64,000 nt of DNA from Halobacillus salinus (GTDB taxonomy: Bacteria; Bacillota; Bacilli; Bacillales; Halobacillaceae). The notes below the pieces were generated by a model, which saw only the letters and a list, made by a program, of their open reading frames with translations, ran no database searches and was not told the origin of the DNA. Positions 28,926-41,092 of the stretch are shown one piece after another (position 1 is the first letter of the stretch; each line of letters opens with the position of its first letter). Position numbers and translations under genes: made by a program. The DNA lies in NCBI RefSeq assembly GCF_004684905.1, contig NZ_SRJC01000007.1, positions 80,694-144,693 of the forward strand, read 5' to 3'.

Positions 28926-30026
28926 GTGAAGGTGCATCCCTCACAAGTTGTCGCAGGTTGTATGATCATTCAGGACGTTATGGGAAAAACAAATCGTCCG
29001 ATCATACCTAAAAATACTGTAGTACATCCTATACATATGCGGGTTTTAAACCAATTTAAAGTTGGGGTAGTTGAAGTAGCCAATCGACTGTCTGATGGGT
29101 CTCCGTTTATTCCAGAGGAAAGCATAGAGTATAACGAGGTGGAAGAACACAAGAAGCAAGAAAGTCAGGAATCCCTAAGTACGTTGTCCTTCCAAGAACA
29201 GTATCTAGAAGCGGTGCAGGCCTATAAGAAATGGTTCGAAGATTGGCGTGGTGGCACACCGGTAGATATTTCAGCAGTCCGAAAGGTCATGGTTCCATTA
29301 TTAGAGCGCGCTGCTCAGTCTAATCGCGACGTGTTCTTACTCCACCACTTTTCCTCAAAAGACGATTACTATTATCATCACAGCGTAGCAGTCGGGCTTC
29401 TATCCGGTTATATCGCATCTAAGATGAATTACAGTTATGGAGACTGGATTCAAATCGGATTGGCTGGTGTACTGAGTGACAGTGGAATGGCGAAGGTTGA
29501 AGCAAGAATCATAAATAAGACGGGGGCTTTGAGAGAAGAAGAATTTAATCAAATCCGCAAACATCCGACTTATTCTTACCGTTACGTAGAAAAAACCCCT
29601 CTGTTGACTCAAAATGCGAAGCTAGCGATCTTGCAGCACCATGAACGTCTGGACGGGAGCGGCTATCCGCTTGGTCTGCAACAGGGGAAAATCCATAGCT
29701 ACAGCCAAATCATTGCGGTCAGTGACATGTACCATGCCATGACATCAGAACGTGCTTACCGCAAGAAGCATTCACCATTCCGTGTGTTGGAAGAAATCCA
29801 AAAAGAACAATTCGGTCGCTTTGACCATACCGTCGTCCAAGCTTTCATTAAAGAGATGACGAACTATTCACAAGGCACAAAAGTCAAATTGTCCAACAAC
29901 CAGAAGGCTGCAATTGTTTTCGTAGAATCTTCACATCCGACAAGACCGATGGTGCAGTTAGAAGATCAATCTATCTACGCTTTAAGGGACCATCATGATC
30001 TGTATATCGAAGAGGTGCTGGATTGA
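28926..30026 (+). CDS. HD-GYP-like protein with altered HD motif
   Basis: 366 residues. A variable N-terminal region is followed by a C-terminal HD-GYP-like domain. Conserved: His152, His213 (KHP), His238-His239 and the HERLDGSGYP motif around 246-248. The central HD dyad is altered: the usual LHDIGK reads LSDSGMAK (Ser184-Asp185, Lys190), so one metal-binding His is missing. HD-GYP enzymes degrade cyclic di-GMP to GMP; activity here is uncertain, and a sensing role is possible. GTG start with AGGTGG upstream. Located directly after gyrA, as in related genera, and followed by a terminator. Confidence 0.85.
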   Translation: MKVHPSQVVAGCMIIQDVMGKTNRPIIPKNTVVHPIHMRVLNQFKVGVVEVANRLSDGSPFIPEESIEYNEVEEHKKQESQESLSTLSFQEQYLEAVQAYKKWFEDWRGGTPVDISAVRKVMVPLLERAAQSNRDVFLLHHFSSKDDYYYHHSVAVGLLSGYIASKMNYSYGDWIQIGLAGVLSDSGMAKVEARIINKTGALREEEFNQIRKHPTYSYRYVEKTPLLTQNAKLAILQHHERLDGSGYPLGLQQGKIHSYSQIIAVSDMYHAMTSERAYRKKHSPFRVLEEIQKEQFGRFDHTVVQAFIKEMTNYSQGTKVKLSNNQKAAIVFVESSHPTRPMVQLEDQSIYALRDHHDLYIEEVLD

Positions 30027-30046
30027 CTAACGTATATGAACTTTAG

Positions 30047-30076
30047 AGGAACTTCCAAATGGGAAGTTCCTTTTAG
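30047..30076 (+). terminator. Terminator of the HD-GYP-like gene
   Basis: Perfect stem AGGAACTTCC with GGAAGTTCCT followed by TTT. Confidence 0.85.
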
Positions 30077-30162
30077 TTTGTCGAGATAGTATTGTCGGTT
30101 CTCTTAGCTATAATCGGTGTTGGAATAAAGGTTCGCATTTTTTTACAGACCTGGTATGTCAC

Positions 30163-30879
30163 CTATTCTGGTAGAGAGGTGAACTGGTTCTCTAACCAGG
30201 AGGAGACCAATGTCGGAATCTCAACAGCAGCCGAACGTAGGAAGTGAACGATGAATACATAGTCATCCCGGTCCCGCATTTGCTGCATTTCCCCCCACCA
30301 CTCCCCTTCATATCGCACAAGCATACTCAAGTTGTATAAGACGGCGAAATAAGTCATCAAGGCTGGCCATTCCTCTTCCGTTTTCGAAAAGGATGTCCCC
30401 TTCAGACCGTACAAGTCCTGCATAGTCGGAAGCGGACGTAGTAACTCATCCATGGAAATCTTTTCTTGGGCAGACTGAAATCCGAACAAATGCCAGGAAG
30501 CATAAGGAAAGAGACCGTGAGGCTGGATGCGGATATCATCCTCGAGGAAGCGGTAGTGTTGTTTCTTACGCTTTCTAGTGGATAGGCCGTGGGCAAGCAC
30601 TTTAGCAGTGGCTGGATAACCTGGGTCTACTGTCAGGAGACAGCTCTTGATCATATGGTTCAGGCCGTAATAATACAGAAGCGGCTGTACGCTTAAAGAC
30701 GTGGAGGCAGCGGCCTTCCAGAAATCCTCCCCCAATATCAGTCCATGAATGAATCGTTCTGCGTTCTGATAGGCATGGTGATCGGACTTAGGGTGTTCTT
30801 GTTTGTCGTAGCACTTCTTCAAAAAAGGTCTGGTGTGTGATGTGACTTGCAAATAAGTAAGAATGGTCGACTCATTCAA
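30163..30879 (-). CDS. yaaC: YaaC-like protein
   Basis: 238 residues; occupies the position and minus orientation of B. subtilis yaaC between gyrA and guaB, and has the family look (WKAAASTSLSVQPLLYYYGLNHMIKSCLL). B. subtilis YaaC is about 315 residues, so this version is shorter. The function is unknown. Start is TTG 30879 with GGAGGAG 9 bases upstream. No signal peptide or clear domain is seen. It is the only minus-strand gene in the gyrA-serS stretch. Confidence 0.8.
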   Translation of the reverse strand: MNESTILTYLQVTSHTRPFLKKCYDKQEHPKSDHHAYQNAERFIHGLILGEDFWKAAASTSLSVQPLLYYYGLNHMIKSCLLTVDPGYPATAKVLAHGLSTRKRKKQHYRFLEDDIRIQPHGLFPYASWHLFGFQSAQEKISMDELLRPLPTMQDLYGLKGTSFSKTEEEWPALMTYFAVLYNLSMLVRYEGEWWGEMQQMRDRDDYVFIVHFLRSAAVEIPTLVSSWLENQFTSLPE

Positions 30880-30939
30880 ATCGGTTCTCCTCCTTTCTTT
30901 TCCAATTAAAGTTTCTGTCGAATCGATTGATTTTTTAGG

Positions 30940-30968
30940 TTGAAAAAGCCTTGTTGTTGTCGTATTGT
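30940..30968 (+). promoter_or_regulatory. Possible guaB promoter
   Basis: TTGAAA (30940-30945), 17-bp spacer, TATTGT (30963-30968), about 170 bp before guaB. I see no guanine riboswitch or clear PurR box in 30880-31141. Confidence 0.3.
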
Positions 30969-31138
30969 AAATAACAATAAGAAAAGCTGACTTACGTATG
31001 ATGTCGATGGAATCATGTTGGAAAGGACGATCCCTTCAATCGTTTTCCTTTTTCTGATGTATCTTTATAGGTCCCTTGCATCTTTTAAGTTAGGTTACCC
31101 ACCTTTACCCGAAACTATTTGAAAAGAAGGAGAGTTGA

Positions 31139-32611
<1,473 letters not shown>

Positions 32612-32627
32612 CCCTCTTAAATGAACC

Positions 32628-32660
32628 ATAGACAGGGACTTTTCCCTGTCTATTTTTTTG
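32628..32660 (+). terminator. Terminator of guaB
   Basis: Perfect 11-bp stem ATAGACAGGGA with TCCCTGTCTAT, followed by seven T. Confidence 0.92.
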
Positions 32661-32718
32661 TGAAACCATGTGATAAAATAATAGAGATGCATAATTTACA
32701 GGGTGGAGGTTGAGAAAG

Positions 32719-34047
32719 TTGATACAACGATTGAAAGCATCAGTAGCCATAACAATGGTATTTCTTCTAAGTATGACTTCTGTATTTGTTAATCCTGATC
32801 GTACATACGCAGCCGTAGATGTCGGCGCGAAATCAGCGATTTTGGTTGATGCTGAGACAGGAAAGGTTTTATTCGAAAAAGAGGCAGATTTAACCCTACC
32901 TCCAGCAAGTATGACAAAAATGATGACAGAGTACTTAGTGTTAGAAGCGATAGATGAAGGCAAAATCAGCTGGGACACGACAACACAAATCAGTGACTAT
33001 CCGTACGGAATCTCGGCTAATGCGAATTTCTCCGGTGTCGGTCTTACTCAAAATAAAGATTACACAGTAGAACAACTTTATAAAGCGATGGCAATCAACT
33101 CAGATAATGCGACGACGATTGCTCTAGCAGAAATGGTTGCAGGAACAGAAGGCGAATTTGTCAAAATGATGAACGAAAAAGCGGCTGAAATGGGTCTTCC
33201 AGACTATGAGTTTGTGAATGCGACCGGATTGAACAACAGCCACTTAGGTGACAACTATCCAGAAGGTACGGCACCGGATGCGACAAACTTGATGTCCGCC
33301 CGTTCGGCTGCGATGCTAGCTTATCACCTGACAAATGACTACCCAGAAGCGCTTGAGTATTCAAGCATAGCGCAGACAGAATTTGATGGACAGACGATTA
33401 CGAACTGGAACTGGATGCTTCCAGATATCCCGGGACAACTCTCTCAATTCAGTTATGATGGGGTAGACGGGCTAAAAACCGGCTATACAGAACTCGCCGG
33501 AAACTGCTTTACAGGAACAGCTTCTCGTGATGGCCGTCGTCTCATCTCCGTCGTGATGAAATCGGAAACACGTGAATCCCGCTTCCAAGAAACGGAGCAG
33601 TTATTCGATTACGGTTTCAAACAATTTGAGAAACAAGAATTGTACGCATCTGGCTACCAAATGGATGACCAGAAACAACTCTCCGTTGCAAAAGGGAAAG
33701 AAGACAGTGTACAAATCCAAACAAACGCAGCACTCGAAGAGGTAATCCGTAAGGGTGAGAACGATCAATATTCGATTGAATATAAGATCAACGAGGAAAA
33801 CCTCGATGAAGAAGGAAACCTTGTAGCCCCGATTGAAAATGGCCAGAAAGTCGGAACAGCTCACTTGGTTTATAGTGGTGAAGAGAACTACGGCAACTTG
33901 ATGGGTGAGAATGCACAAGGTGTAGATATCGTCACAATGTCTGCTGTAGAAAAATCGAACTGGTTCATGCTGATGCTCGGTAACGTCGGCGAATTCTTCA
34001 GTGATATTTTCACAGGCGCTGTTGATATGGTGAAAGGCTGGTTCTAA
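32719..34047 (+). CDS. dacA: D-alanyl-D-alanine carboxypeptidase (PBP5)
   Basis: 442 residues from TTG 32719, 9 bases after GGTGGAGG; an earlier TTG (32710) abuts the site. Signal peptide of about 30 residues (cleavage near TYAA). Catalytic motifs SMTK, SDN and KTG of class C low-molecular-weight PBPs are in order, followed by a C-terminal domain and an amphipathic membrane anchor (MVKGWF end). It trims the terminal D-Ala from peptidoglycan stems at the outer membrane face. Same position as B. subtilis dacA. Confidence 0.97.
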   Translation: MIQRLKASVAITMVFLLSMTSVFVNPDRTYAAVDVGAKSAILVDAETGKVLFEKEADLTLPPASMTKMMTEYLVLEAIDEGKISWDTTTQISDYPYGISANANFSGVGLTQNKDYTVEQLYKAMAINSDNATTIALAEMVAGTEGEFVKMMNEKAAEMGLPDYEFVNATGLNNSHLGDNYPEGTAPDATNLMSARSAAMLAYHLTNDYPEALEYSSIAQTEFDGQTITNWNWMLPDIPGQLSQFSYDGVDGLKTGYTELAGNCFTGTASRDGRRLISVVMKSETRESRFQETEQLFDYGFKQFEKQELYASGYQMDDQKQLSVAKGKEDSVQIQTNAALEEVIRKGENDQYSIEYKINEENLDEEGNLVAPIENGQKVGTAHLVYSGEENYGNLMGENAQGVDIVTMSAVEKSNWFMLMLGNVGEFFSDIFTGAVDMVKGWF

Positions 34048-34076
34048 TCCGAACCATCGTTTTGGGTTAGAATAAG

Positions 34077-34106
34077 TGGGGAGAGGGATGAACCCTCCCC
34101 GCTTTT
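34077..34106 (+). terminator. Terminator of dacA
   Basis: GGGGAGAGGG and CCCTCCCC form a GC-rich stem with small bulge, followed by GC and five T. Confidence 0.8.
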
Positions 34107-34264
34107 TCTATATCTAAGGTTCTTCAACTAGTAAACATAATTCGTTTATTATCCAAGAAAATCAGTAGGATTTACCTCCATGATGCGTTACAATAAAGGA
34201 TAAGTGAAAACTTTGAAATTAAGAGCTTAATAAGATAGAGCGAAGGATAGGGAGGAAAAATATT

Positions 34265-35149
34265 ATGTCTCAAACAGGTACTGATCGAGTAAAACGTGGA
34301 ATGGCTGAAATGCAAAAAGGCGGCGTTATCATGGACGTTGTCAACGCAGAACAAGCAAAGATTGCGGAAGAAGCAGGTGCTGTAGCGGTTATGGCACTTG
34401 AGCGAGTACCAGCGGATATCCGTGCAGCAGGCGGTGTCGCTCGTATGGCGGACCCAAGCATCACAGAAGAAGTCATGAACGCTGTATCCATTCCGGTAAT
34501 GGCGAAAGCGCGCATTGGTCACATTACAGAAGCACGCGTACTAGAAGCTATGGGTGTCGACTACATCGACGAAAGTGAAGTGCTTACGCCAGCAGACGAG
34601 ATTTATCACATCAAAAAAGATGAATATACCGTACCATTCGTATGTGGTTGCCGTAACATCGGCGAAGCGGCTCGTCGTATTCGTGAAGGAGCGTCTATGC
34701 TACGTACGAAAGGCGAACCTGGAACAGGTAACATCGTAGAAGCAGTACGTCACATGCGTCAGATCAACGCAGAAATCCGTCAGCTTCAAAACCTTTCCGA
34801 AGACGAAGTGATGGTATTCGCCCGTGATCACGCGGCTCCATTTGATCTTCTCATGGAAATCCGTGAAGAAGGACGTCTTCCAGTCGTGAACTTCGCAGCA
34901 GGTGGTATCGCAACACCAGCGGACGCTGCCCTTATGATGGAGCTTGGAGCAGACGGCGTATTCGTCGGTTCTGGAATCTTCAAGTCCAAAAACCCAGCGA
35001 AATTCGCTCGTGCGATTGTAGAAGCTACAACGCACTATGACGATTACAAGCTGATCGGCGAACTTTCCAAAGACCTTGGTACAGCGATGAAAGGGATGGA
35101 AATGTCCACTCTTACAGGCGACCAACGTATGCAAGAGCGTTCTGAGTAA
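34265..35149 (+). CDS. pdxS: Pyridoxal 5'-phosphate synthase subunit PdxS
   Basis: 294 residues, nearly invariant across bacilli. Barrel-fold synthase using ribose 5-phosphate, glyceraldehyde 3-phosphate and ammonia delivered by PdxT. Phosphate-binding and catalytic segments are seen ([37 protein letters not shown]). GGAGG precedes the ATG. Forms a 12-mer core with PdxT bound outside; pdxT follows after 90 bp in the same direction. Confidence 0.98.
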   Translation: MSQTGTDRVKRGMAEMQKGGVIMDVVNAEQAKIAEEAGAVAVMALERVPADIRAAGGVARMADPSITEEVMNAVSIPVMAKARIGHITEARVLEAMGVDYIDESEVLTPADEIYHIKKDEYTVPFVCGCRNIGEAARRIREGASMLRTKGEPGTGNIVEAVRHMRQINAEIRQLQNLSEDEVMVFARDHAAPFDLLMEIREEGRLPVVNFAAGGIATPADAALMMELGADGVFVGSGIFKSKNPAKFARAIVEATTHYDDYKLIGELSKDLGTAMKGMEMSTLTGDQRMQERSE

Positions 35150-35239
35150 TCTTTCAGTAAAGAGAATGATAAGACGAAGTGGCGACCGTTTTTGGACGAG
35201 TCGCCCTCGTTATAGGTTTTAGAAAAGGAGACATGCATC

Positions 35240-35830
35240 ATGACAACAATCGGTGTATTAGGACTGCAAGGAGCATTTCGTGAGCATGTTCGTTCTGTTG
35301 AAGCTACAGGTGCTAAAGGCGTCGTAGTTAAGAAAAAAGAACAGTTGGACGAAATCGATGGTCTGATCATTCCTGGAGGCGAAAGCACGACGATGCGTCG
35401 CCTTATTGATAAATACGATTTTCTAGAGCCGATTCGTCAGTTCGGAAAGTCCGGAAAGCCGATCTTCGGTACGTGTGCTGGACTTATATTGTTAGCGTCC
35501 GAAATCGACGGCTCTTATGATGTGCATTTAGGTGTCATGGATATCAAAGTGCGTCGGAACGCATTCGGTCGTCAGCGCGACAGTTTCGAAGCATCCTTGA
35601 ATATCGAAGGCGTTGCAGACGACTTTAATGCGGTCTTCATCCGTGCTCCGTATGTAGAAGATGTAGGAGAAGATGCGAAAGTACTAGCCCGTTATGATGG
35701 CCATATCGTAGCAGCCCAGCAAGGTCACTACTTGGCTTGCTCGTTCCATCCAGAGCTTACAGATGACCACCGGATTACGGCTCATTTTGTAAAAATGGTG
35801 GAAGAATCTAAGAAAAGCCTTGCATTATAA
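35240..35830 (+). CDS. pdxT: Pyridoxal 5'-phosphate synthase glutaminase subunit PdxT
   Basis: 196 residues, class I glutamine amidotransferase. The triad is visible: Cys in [11 protein letters not shown], His and Glu in SFHPELTDD. It releases ammonia from glutamine and channels it to PdxS. GAAAAGGAG precedes the ATG. Last gene before the serS T-box. Confidence 0.98.
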   Translation: MTTIGVLGLQGAFREHVRSVEATGAKGVVVKKKEQLDEIDGLIIPGGESTTMRRLIDKYDFLEPIRQFGKSGKPIFGTCAGLILLASEIDGSYDVHLGVMDIKVRRNAFGRQRDSFEASLNIEGVADDFNAVFIRAPYVEDVGEDAKVLARYDGHIVAAQQGHYLACSFHPELTDDHRITAHFVKMVEESKKSLAL

Positions 35831-35875
35831 TTTATTTTCCGCTAATCTTATGTCACACAAACAACAAACTTAAAC

Positions 35876-36115
35876 GCGATGATAGGAACTAGTAACAAGC
35901 ATCCTTTGCTAAAGAGAGTCAGTGGCTGGTGTGAACTGATGAAAGGATCTTGTGAATCCATCCTTGAGTGTCTGACGGTACGCAAGGAAGTCAGACCGGC
36001 GCCTCACCGTTATGAGATAAGCCGGAAGGTCACGTGTACCTTCAACCTGGGTGGTATCGCGGGAAGCATAAACCAAAGCTCTCGTCCCTTTTTCGAAAGG
36101 GGCGGGAGTTTTTTT
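35876..36115 (+). promoter_or_regulatory. T-box leader controlling serS
   Basis: A leader of about 240 nt with stem I features (AACTAGTAACAAG; GAGAGTCAGTGGCTGGTG), the T-box sequence GGTGGTATCGCGG (36050-36062) and an intrinsic terminator (36079-36115: wobble-containing 13-bp stem with TTCG loop, seven T). Uncharged tRNA-Ser would pair its acceptor end with the TGGT bulge and favour the antiterminator. The tRNA-Ser at 37760 has discriminator G, so that pair is G-U. I could not fix the specifier codon; TCC or TCT triplets lie in the right region. Confidence 0.92.
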
Positions 36116-36179
36116 GTTATAAATGCTTCCGACTATCCCACCAGGCGCCTCGCACCTTGTATTACTAAAGGAGGAATAG

Positions 36180-37457
<1,278 letters not shown>

Positions 37458-37463
37458 ATAGTG

Positions 37464-37498
37464 AAACCTCAGGGAGACAGACTCCCTGAGGTTTTTTC
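37464..37498 (+). terminator. Terminator of serS
   Basis: Stem AACCTCAGGGA with TCCCTGAGGTT followed by TTTTTT. Confidence 0.92.
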
Positions 37499-37618
37499 TT
37501 TATCAACGAAACCCATAGTATGACAACGGAATCGATGTAAGTATCACCGATTCCGACTTAGCATCAACGATCATAATGAAGTAATCCACGAACCCACTCA
37601 TTAATCACTCAAACAGGC

Positions 37619-37648
37619 TTGACTGTCCCCTCTCTGTTTAGATATAAT
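37619..37648 (+). promoter_or_regulatory. Sigma-A promoter upstream of tRNA-Ser (distal)
   Basis: TTGACT (37619-37624), 18-bp spacer, TATAAT (37643-37648). Confidence 0.65.
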
Positions 37649-37712
37649 GACGAAGTGGAAAAAAACACGTCAGGTTGTGTCGAAAATCTTCATAAAAAAT
37701 TTCAACAAAACA

Positions 37713-37741
37713 TTGACGAGCTAAGACAAGCGTGATATTAT
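37713..37741 (+). promoter_or_regulatory. Sigma-A promoter of tRNA-Ser (proximal)
   Basis: TTGACG (37713-37718), 17-bp spacer, TATTAT (37736-37741), 18 bp before the mature tRNA. Confidence 0.75.
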
Positions 37742-37759
37742 ATTACTTGTCGGTCACAC

Positions 37760-37852
37760 GGAGGAGTACTCAAGTTTGGCTGAAGAGAGCGGTCTTGAAA
37801 ACCGCCAGGGGGTTAACGCCCCGCGGGGGTTCGAATCCCTCCTCCTCCGCCA
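37760..37852 (+). tRNA. tRNA-Ser(UGA)
   Basis: 93 nt including encoded CCA. Acceptor GGAGGAG pairs CTCCTCC, discriminator G. Anticodon loop CTTGAAA with anticodon TGA (codon UCA). Long variable arm typical of class II tRNAs and a standard GTTCGAATC T loop. Confidence 0.98.
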
Positions 37853-37898
37853 TTTATTATTTCAACAATAGCGCATAAATATTGGAGATTTATAGAAC

Positions 37899-37930
37899 AA
37901 AAATCGTTACTTCATTGTAACGATTTTTTT
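37899..37930 (+). terminator. Terminator of tRNA-Ser transcript
   Basis: AAAATCGTTAC with GTAACGATTTT and T-run. Confidence 0.88.
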
Positions 37931-37935
37931 ATGCT

Positions 37936-37970
37936 CAAAAAAAGCCCTCTGCCTATTGCAGGGGGCTTTC
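37936..37970 (-). terminator. Terminator of the HxlR gene
   Basis: On the minus strand AGCCCCCTGC with GCAGAGGGCT (wobble) followed by seven U. Confidence 0.88.
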
Positions 37971-37972
37971 GT

Positions 37973-38335
37973 TTAGACGATCTCGGGTTTTTCCACCTTC
38001 ACTAGTACGTCCTCTTTATTCGGGTACGTCTTTTCAATATGGCGCTCGCCCCATGCACAAAGCATATCGAGAGCACCCTTCAGTGTCCATCCGTAATCCG
38101 TCAGTTCATATTCGACTTTTGGTGGGACTTGGTTATATACAATCCGGTTGATCACTCCGTCTTCCTCCAACTCACGCAACTGCTGAGTCAGCATCTTCTG
38201 GGTGATACCAGGCATTAATTGTTTGAGTTCACAAGTTCTTTGTTTATCTTCAATCAAATGACATAAGATGACGACTTTCCATTTGCCACCGATGACCTCT
38301 AGTGCAGCTTCCACAGGAATATTGTATTTAGCCAT
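37973..38335 (-). CDS. HxlR family transcriptional regulator
   Basis: 120 residues. Winged-helix HxlR domain: IGGKWKVVILCHL near residue 15, then the recognition region PGITQKMLTQQLRELEEDGVINR and wing VPPKVEYELTDYG. It is divergent from the MFS gene at 38599, like B. subtilis YtcD beside YtbD/YtbE, and probably controls it. The 263-bp shared gap contains AAGTGCGTACTT (38502-38513), a possible operator, not proven. Confidence 0.9.
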   Translation of the reverse strand: MAKYNIPVEAALEVIGGKWKVVILCHLIEDKQRTCELKQLMPGITQKMLTQQLRELEEDGVINRIVYNQVPPKVEYELTDYGWTLKGALDMLCAWGERHIEKTYPNKEDVLVKVEKPEIV

Positions 38336-38598
38336 ATGGTCGACACCTCCTCAGGGTTCGCACTTTTCTATTCATCAAATTAGCACGTACACTTAGCTTT
38401 TACCACCAATCTGCTCGTTCAATGAAATTTTCTTGGATTTTTTTGTGCTCCTAATCCCTGCAATGACGAAATAGTTACTTTGTGGTGCCTATAGCACAAT
38501 AAAGTGCGTACTTCCAGAACTCCTTGTACGGGTGCATAATGATAGTTGCGATCGAAAGGCGCCGTTCGATCGGACTAAGAACACAAGGAGGTCGATGA

Positions 38599-39807
38599 AT
38601 GATGAGTACTCAAAGCCAAGCTGTTCATCAAGCATCAGTTGAAAATAAAGGGAATAAGTTCGCTTTACTCGCACTAGCTATTAGTGCGTTCGGAATTGAA
38701 ACGACAGAATTCGTTCCTGTCGGTTTTTTGTCTGCTATTTCAGGAGATTTATCTATTTCGATTACGTTAGCAGGGTTATTGATTTCAGGATATGCCATAG
38801 GCGTTGCGTTCGGGGCACCAGTCCTTACAGCGCTTACTGACAACATCAGCCGCAAGCACTTGCTTTTAGGATTAATGGTTATTTTTATTATAGGAAATGG
38901 GATTGCTGCGGTGTCGACGAGTTTTAGTTTACTTCTGATCGCCCGTTTTGTGACGGCTTTCTCTCATGGTCTGTTCTTCTCAATCGGATCAACGATTGCC
39001 GCGAGTCTTGTACCGGAACATAAGCGTGCCAGTGCCATCGCCTTTATGTTTACAGGTCTGACGGTTGCGACGGTGACAGGAGTGCCACTCGGTACCTTCA
39101 TTGGACAAACCTTTGGTTGGAGAGCCACGTTTGCAGGGGTTGCTTTACTTGGTGTCATCGGTATGATCGCCAGTGAGTTGCTTGTACCGAAGAACTTGGA
39201 AGAGCCGCCACCGTCTTCTTTCCGTGACCAGCTGAAAATATTGAAAAATAAACAGATTATGCTTTCGTTCTTAATCACAGCATTAGGCTACGGCGGAACC
39301 TTCGTTGCGTTCACTTATTTAGCTCCTCTACTTGAGGAAGTGACTGGACTGGATCCAAGTCTTGTCAGTGTCATTTTGCTTCTTTACGGATTAGCCGTTG
39401 CGATTGGAAATACGATCGGCGGTAAAGCATCGAATAAGAATCCGCTCAAGGCCTTGTTTAACATGTTCATCTTGCAGGCCATTGTATTGTTCATCTTAAG
39501 CTTTACCGTATCCTATACCGTTTTAGGAGTCATTGTCATTGTCCTAATGGGGCTGTTCGCATTCATGAACGTACCAGCGCTGCAAATTCTGGTGGTAGGT
39601 TTAGCTGAAAAATATGTACCATCTGCGGTCAACGTAGCGTCTGCCTTGAACATTGCCGCATTCAACGTCGGCATTGCTATCGGTTCGTTTGTCGGCGGTC
39701 TGATTGTCGATTCAATCGGATTGATTCACACGCCTTATATCGGTGGTATCATGGTAGTAGGAGCAGTAATATTGACCGCTTATCTAAGAAAAATCGAACA
39801 ACAGTAG
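38599..39807 (+). CDS. MFS transporter, YtbD/AraJ-like
   Basis: 402 residues, twelve membrane helices. The start of helix 1 (AISAFGIETTEFVPVGFLSAISGDL) is typical of the DHA1 sugar-efflux/chloramphenicol-exporter group, which includes B. subtilis YtbD. Likely exports a drug or metabolite; substrate unknown. ATG 38599 follows AAGGAGG; the adjacent ATG at 38602 is equally possible. Divergent from an HxlR regulator that probably represses it. Confidence 0.88.
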   Translation: MMSTQSQAVHQASVENKGNKFALLALAISAFGIETTEFVPVGFLSAISGDLSISITLAGLLISGYAIGVAFGAPVLTALTDNISRKHLLLGLMVIFIIGNGIAAVSTSFSLLLIARFVTAFSHGLFFSIGSTIAASLVPEHKRASAIAFMFTGLTVATVTGVPLGTFIGQTFGWRATFAGVALLGVIGMIASELLVPKNLEEPPPSSFRDQLKILKNKQIMLSFLITALGYGGTFVAFTYLAPLLEEVTGLDPSLVSVILLLYGLAVAIGNTIGGKASNKNPLKALFNMFILQAIVLFILSFTVSYTVLGVIVIVLMGLFAFMNVPALQILVVGLAEKYVPSAVNVASALNIAAFNVGIAIGSFVGGLIVDSIGLIHTPYIGGIMVVGAVILTAYLRKIEQQ

Positions 39808-39810
39808 TAA

Positions 39811-39841
39811 CGAAAGCCCGGGAGAGCTCCCGGGCTTTTTC
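39811..39841 (+). terminator. Terminator of the MFS gene
   Basis: Perfect stem AAAGCCCGGGAG with CTCCCGGGCTTT, then T-run. Confidence 0.92.
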
Positions 39842-39949
39842 ACGTATAAGTGACGGCCTGTAGTTTGCATATCTTTATCCCTCCTAAAATACGTAATCCT
39901 ACCGAATTCCGAGCTGTCTCGTTATAATGGTAGAAAAGGTGGGATAAAT

Positions 39950-40564
39950 ATGAAGATCATTGTATTTGGAGCAACAGGTCAAACAGGAAGCGAATTCGTA
40001 TCACAAGCATTAGAATCAGGCCATGAGGTCACTGCTTTTGTTCGAACTCCTTCTAAGCTCGCCCTACAACATGAACACTTACATATCGTACAAGGCGATG
40101 CCCTAAAGGAAGAAGATGTCGCAGCAACATTGGAAGGCCAAGAGGCTGTGGCTTCATGCCTAGGGTCCGAAAGTTTGAAAGAGACGACGGCTTTGTCTAC
40201 CATGACCGGAAACATTGTACGCGGCATGCAAAAGCACGGACTTAGCCGAATTGTCTATGTGGCCTCAGCTGGAATTCATCGAGAGATTCCAGGAGTGATC
40301 GGTTGGATGTCACAACGTATTTTAAAAAATGTGCTAGAGGATCACCGAAATGCCGTAAATGCAATGATTGCAGCAGATCTCGACTTTACTGTTGCCCGTC
40401 CTATGCAGTTGAAGAACGGAGAGCGTACCGGTGAATATCGGACGGAAGAGATCGGAGTGCCGAAAAAGGGAAGAGAAATTCATCGTAGTGACGTCGCTCA
40501 CTTTTTATTAGAAGCATTAGAAAAAGATCAATGGGTCAAGCAAACGATAGGACTCGCTTACTAA
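39950..40564 (+). CDS. NAD(P)-binding oxidoreductase, atypical SDR
   Basis: 204 residues. N-terminal dinucleotide-binding motif GATGQTG (residues 8-14), then a Rossmann fold of the NmrA/biliverdin-reductase-B-like SDR group (YVASAGIHREIPG). No YxxxK catalytic motif is obvious, as is normal for this group. Function unknown. It precedes the Nudix gene by 11 bp, so the two form an operon. Confidence 0.83.
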   Translation: MKIIVFGATGQTGSEFVSQALESGHEVTAFVRTPSKLALQHEHLHIVQGDALKEEDVAATLEGQEAVASCLGSESLKETTALSTMTGNIVRGMQKHGLSRIVYVASAGIHREIPGVIGWMSQRILKNVLEDHRNAVNAMIAADLDFTVARPMQLKNGERTGEYRTEEIGVPKKGREIHRSDVAHFLLEALEKDQWVKQTIGLAY

Positions 40565-40575
40565 AGGGGATAGGT

Positions 40576-41055
40576 ATGGGATATATTGAAGAATTACGGG
40601 CATTGGTCGGACACCGCCCTGTCATTTTAGCAGGCTCCGTTGTACTTTTAATAAACGAGGAAGGGCATGTTCTTCTCCAGGAACGAACGCACCCAGAAGG
40701 GGTTTGGGGGCTGCCTGGTGGTTTGATGGAACTCGGTGAAAGTACAGAGGAAGTAGGGGTACGGGAAGTGTATGAAGAGACCGGACTAACGGTTCAGAAC
40801 CTCCAATTGATCAATGTCTATTCAGGAAAAGACCACTTTACCGTTGCCGCCAATGGGGATCAATTTTATACCGTAACGGCAGCTTACTATACGACGGATT
40901 ACGAAGGGGAGTTGAGAGTGAACCTTGAAGAAGGGTTTCAATGTCAATTCATCGATCTAGAACGTCTTCCCGAGCGTATGGTCGGTAGTCACCGTGAAAT
41001 AGTAAATGATTTTGCCAAGGAGTTTGGTTCGATAGTGAAAAAGCAAGGTAGATGA
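40576..41055 (+). CDS. Nudix hydrolase
   Basis: 159 residues from ATG 40576, preceded by AAAGGGG; longer in-frame starts would overlap the previous gene. Full Nudix box GLMELGESTEEVGVREVYEETGL (about residues 47-69), matching Gx5Ex7REUxEExGU. Hydrolyses a nucleoside diphosphate linked to another moiety; substrate unknown. Second gene of the pair and followed by a strong terminator. Confidence 0.9.
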   Translation: MGYIEELRALVGHRPVILAGSVVLLINEEGHVLLQERTHPEGVWGLPGGLMELGESTEEVGVREVYEETGLTVQNLQLINVYSGKDHFTVAANGDQFYTVTAAYYTTDYEGELRVNLEEGFQCQFIDLERLPERMVGSHREIVNDFAKEFGSIVKKQGR

Positions 41056-41074
41056 GTCTACCTTGCTTTTTTAG
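41038..41074 (+). terminator. Terminator of the Nudix operon
   Basis: Stem AAAAAGCAAGGTAGA with TCTACCTTGCTTTTT and 4-base loop, overlapping the last codons and stop. Confidence 0.9.
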
Positions 41075-41092
41075 ATAGGATGCACAACTGAT

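Noticed and set aside
38382..38513. Paired HxlR operators in the hxlR-MFS gap
   Set aside because: AAGTGCGTACTT and a related GCACGTACACTT are suggestive, but the match between them is poor, so no site is called.
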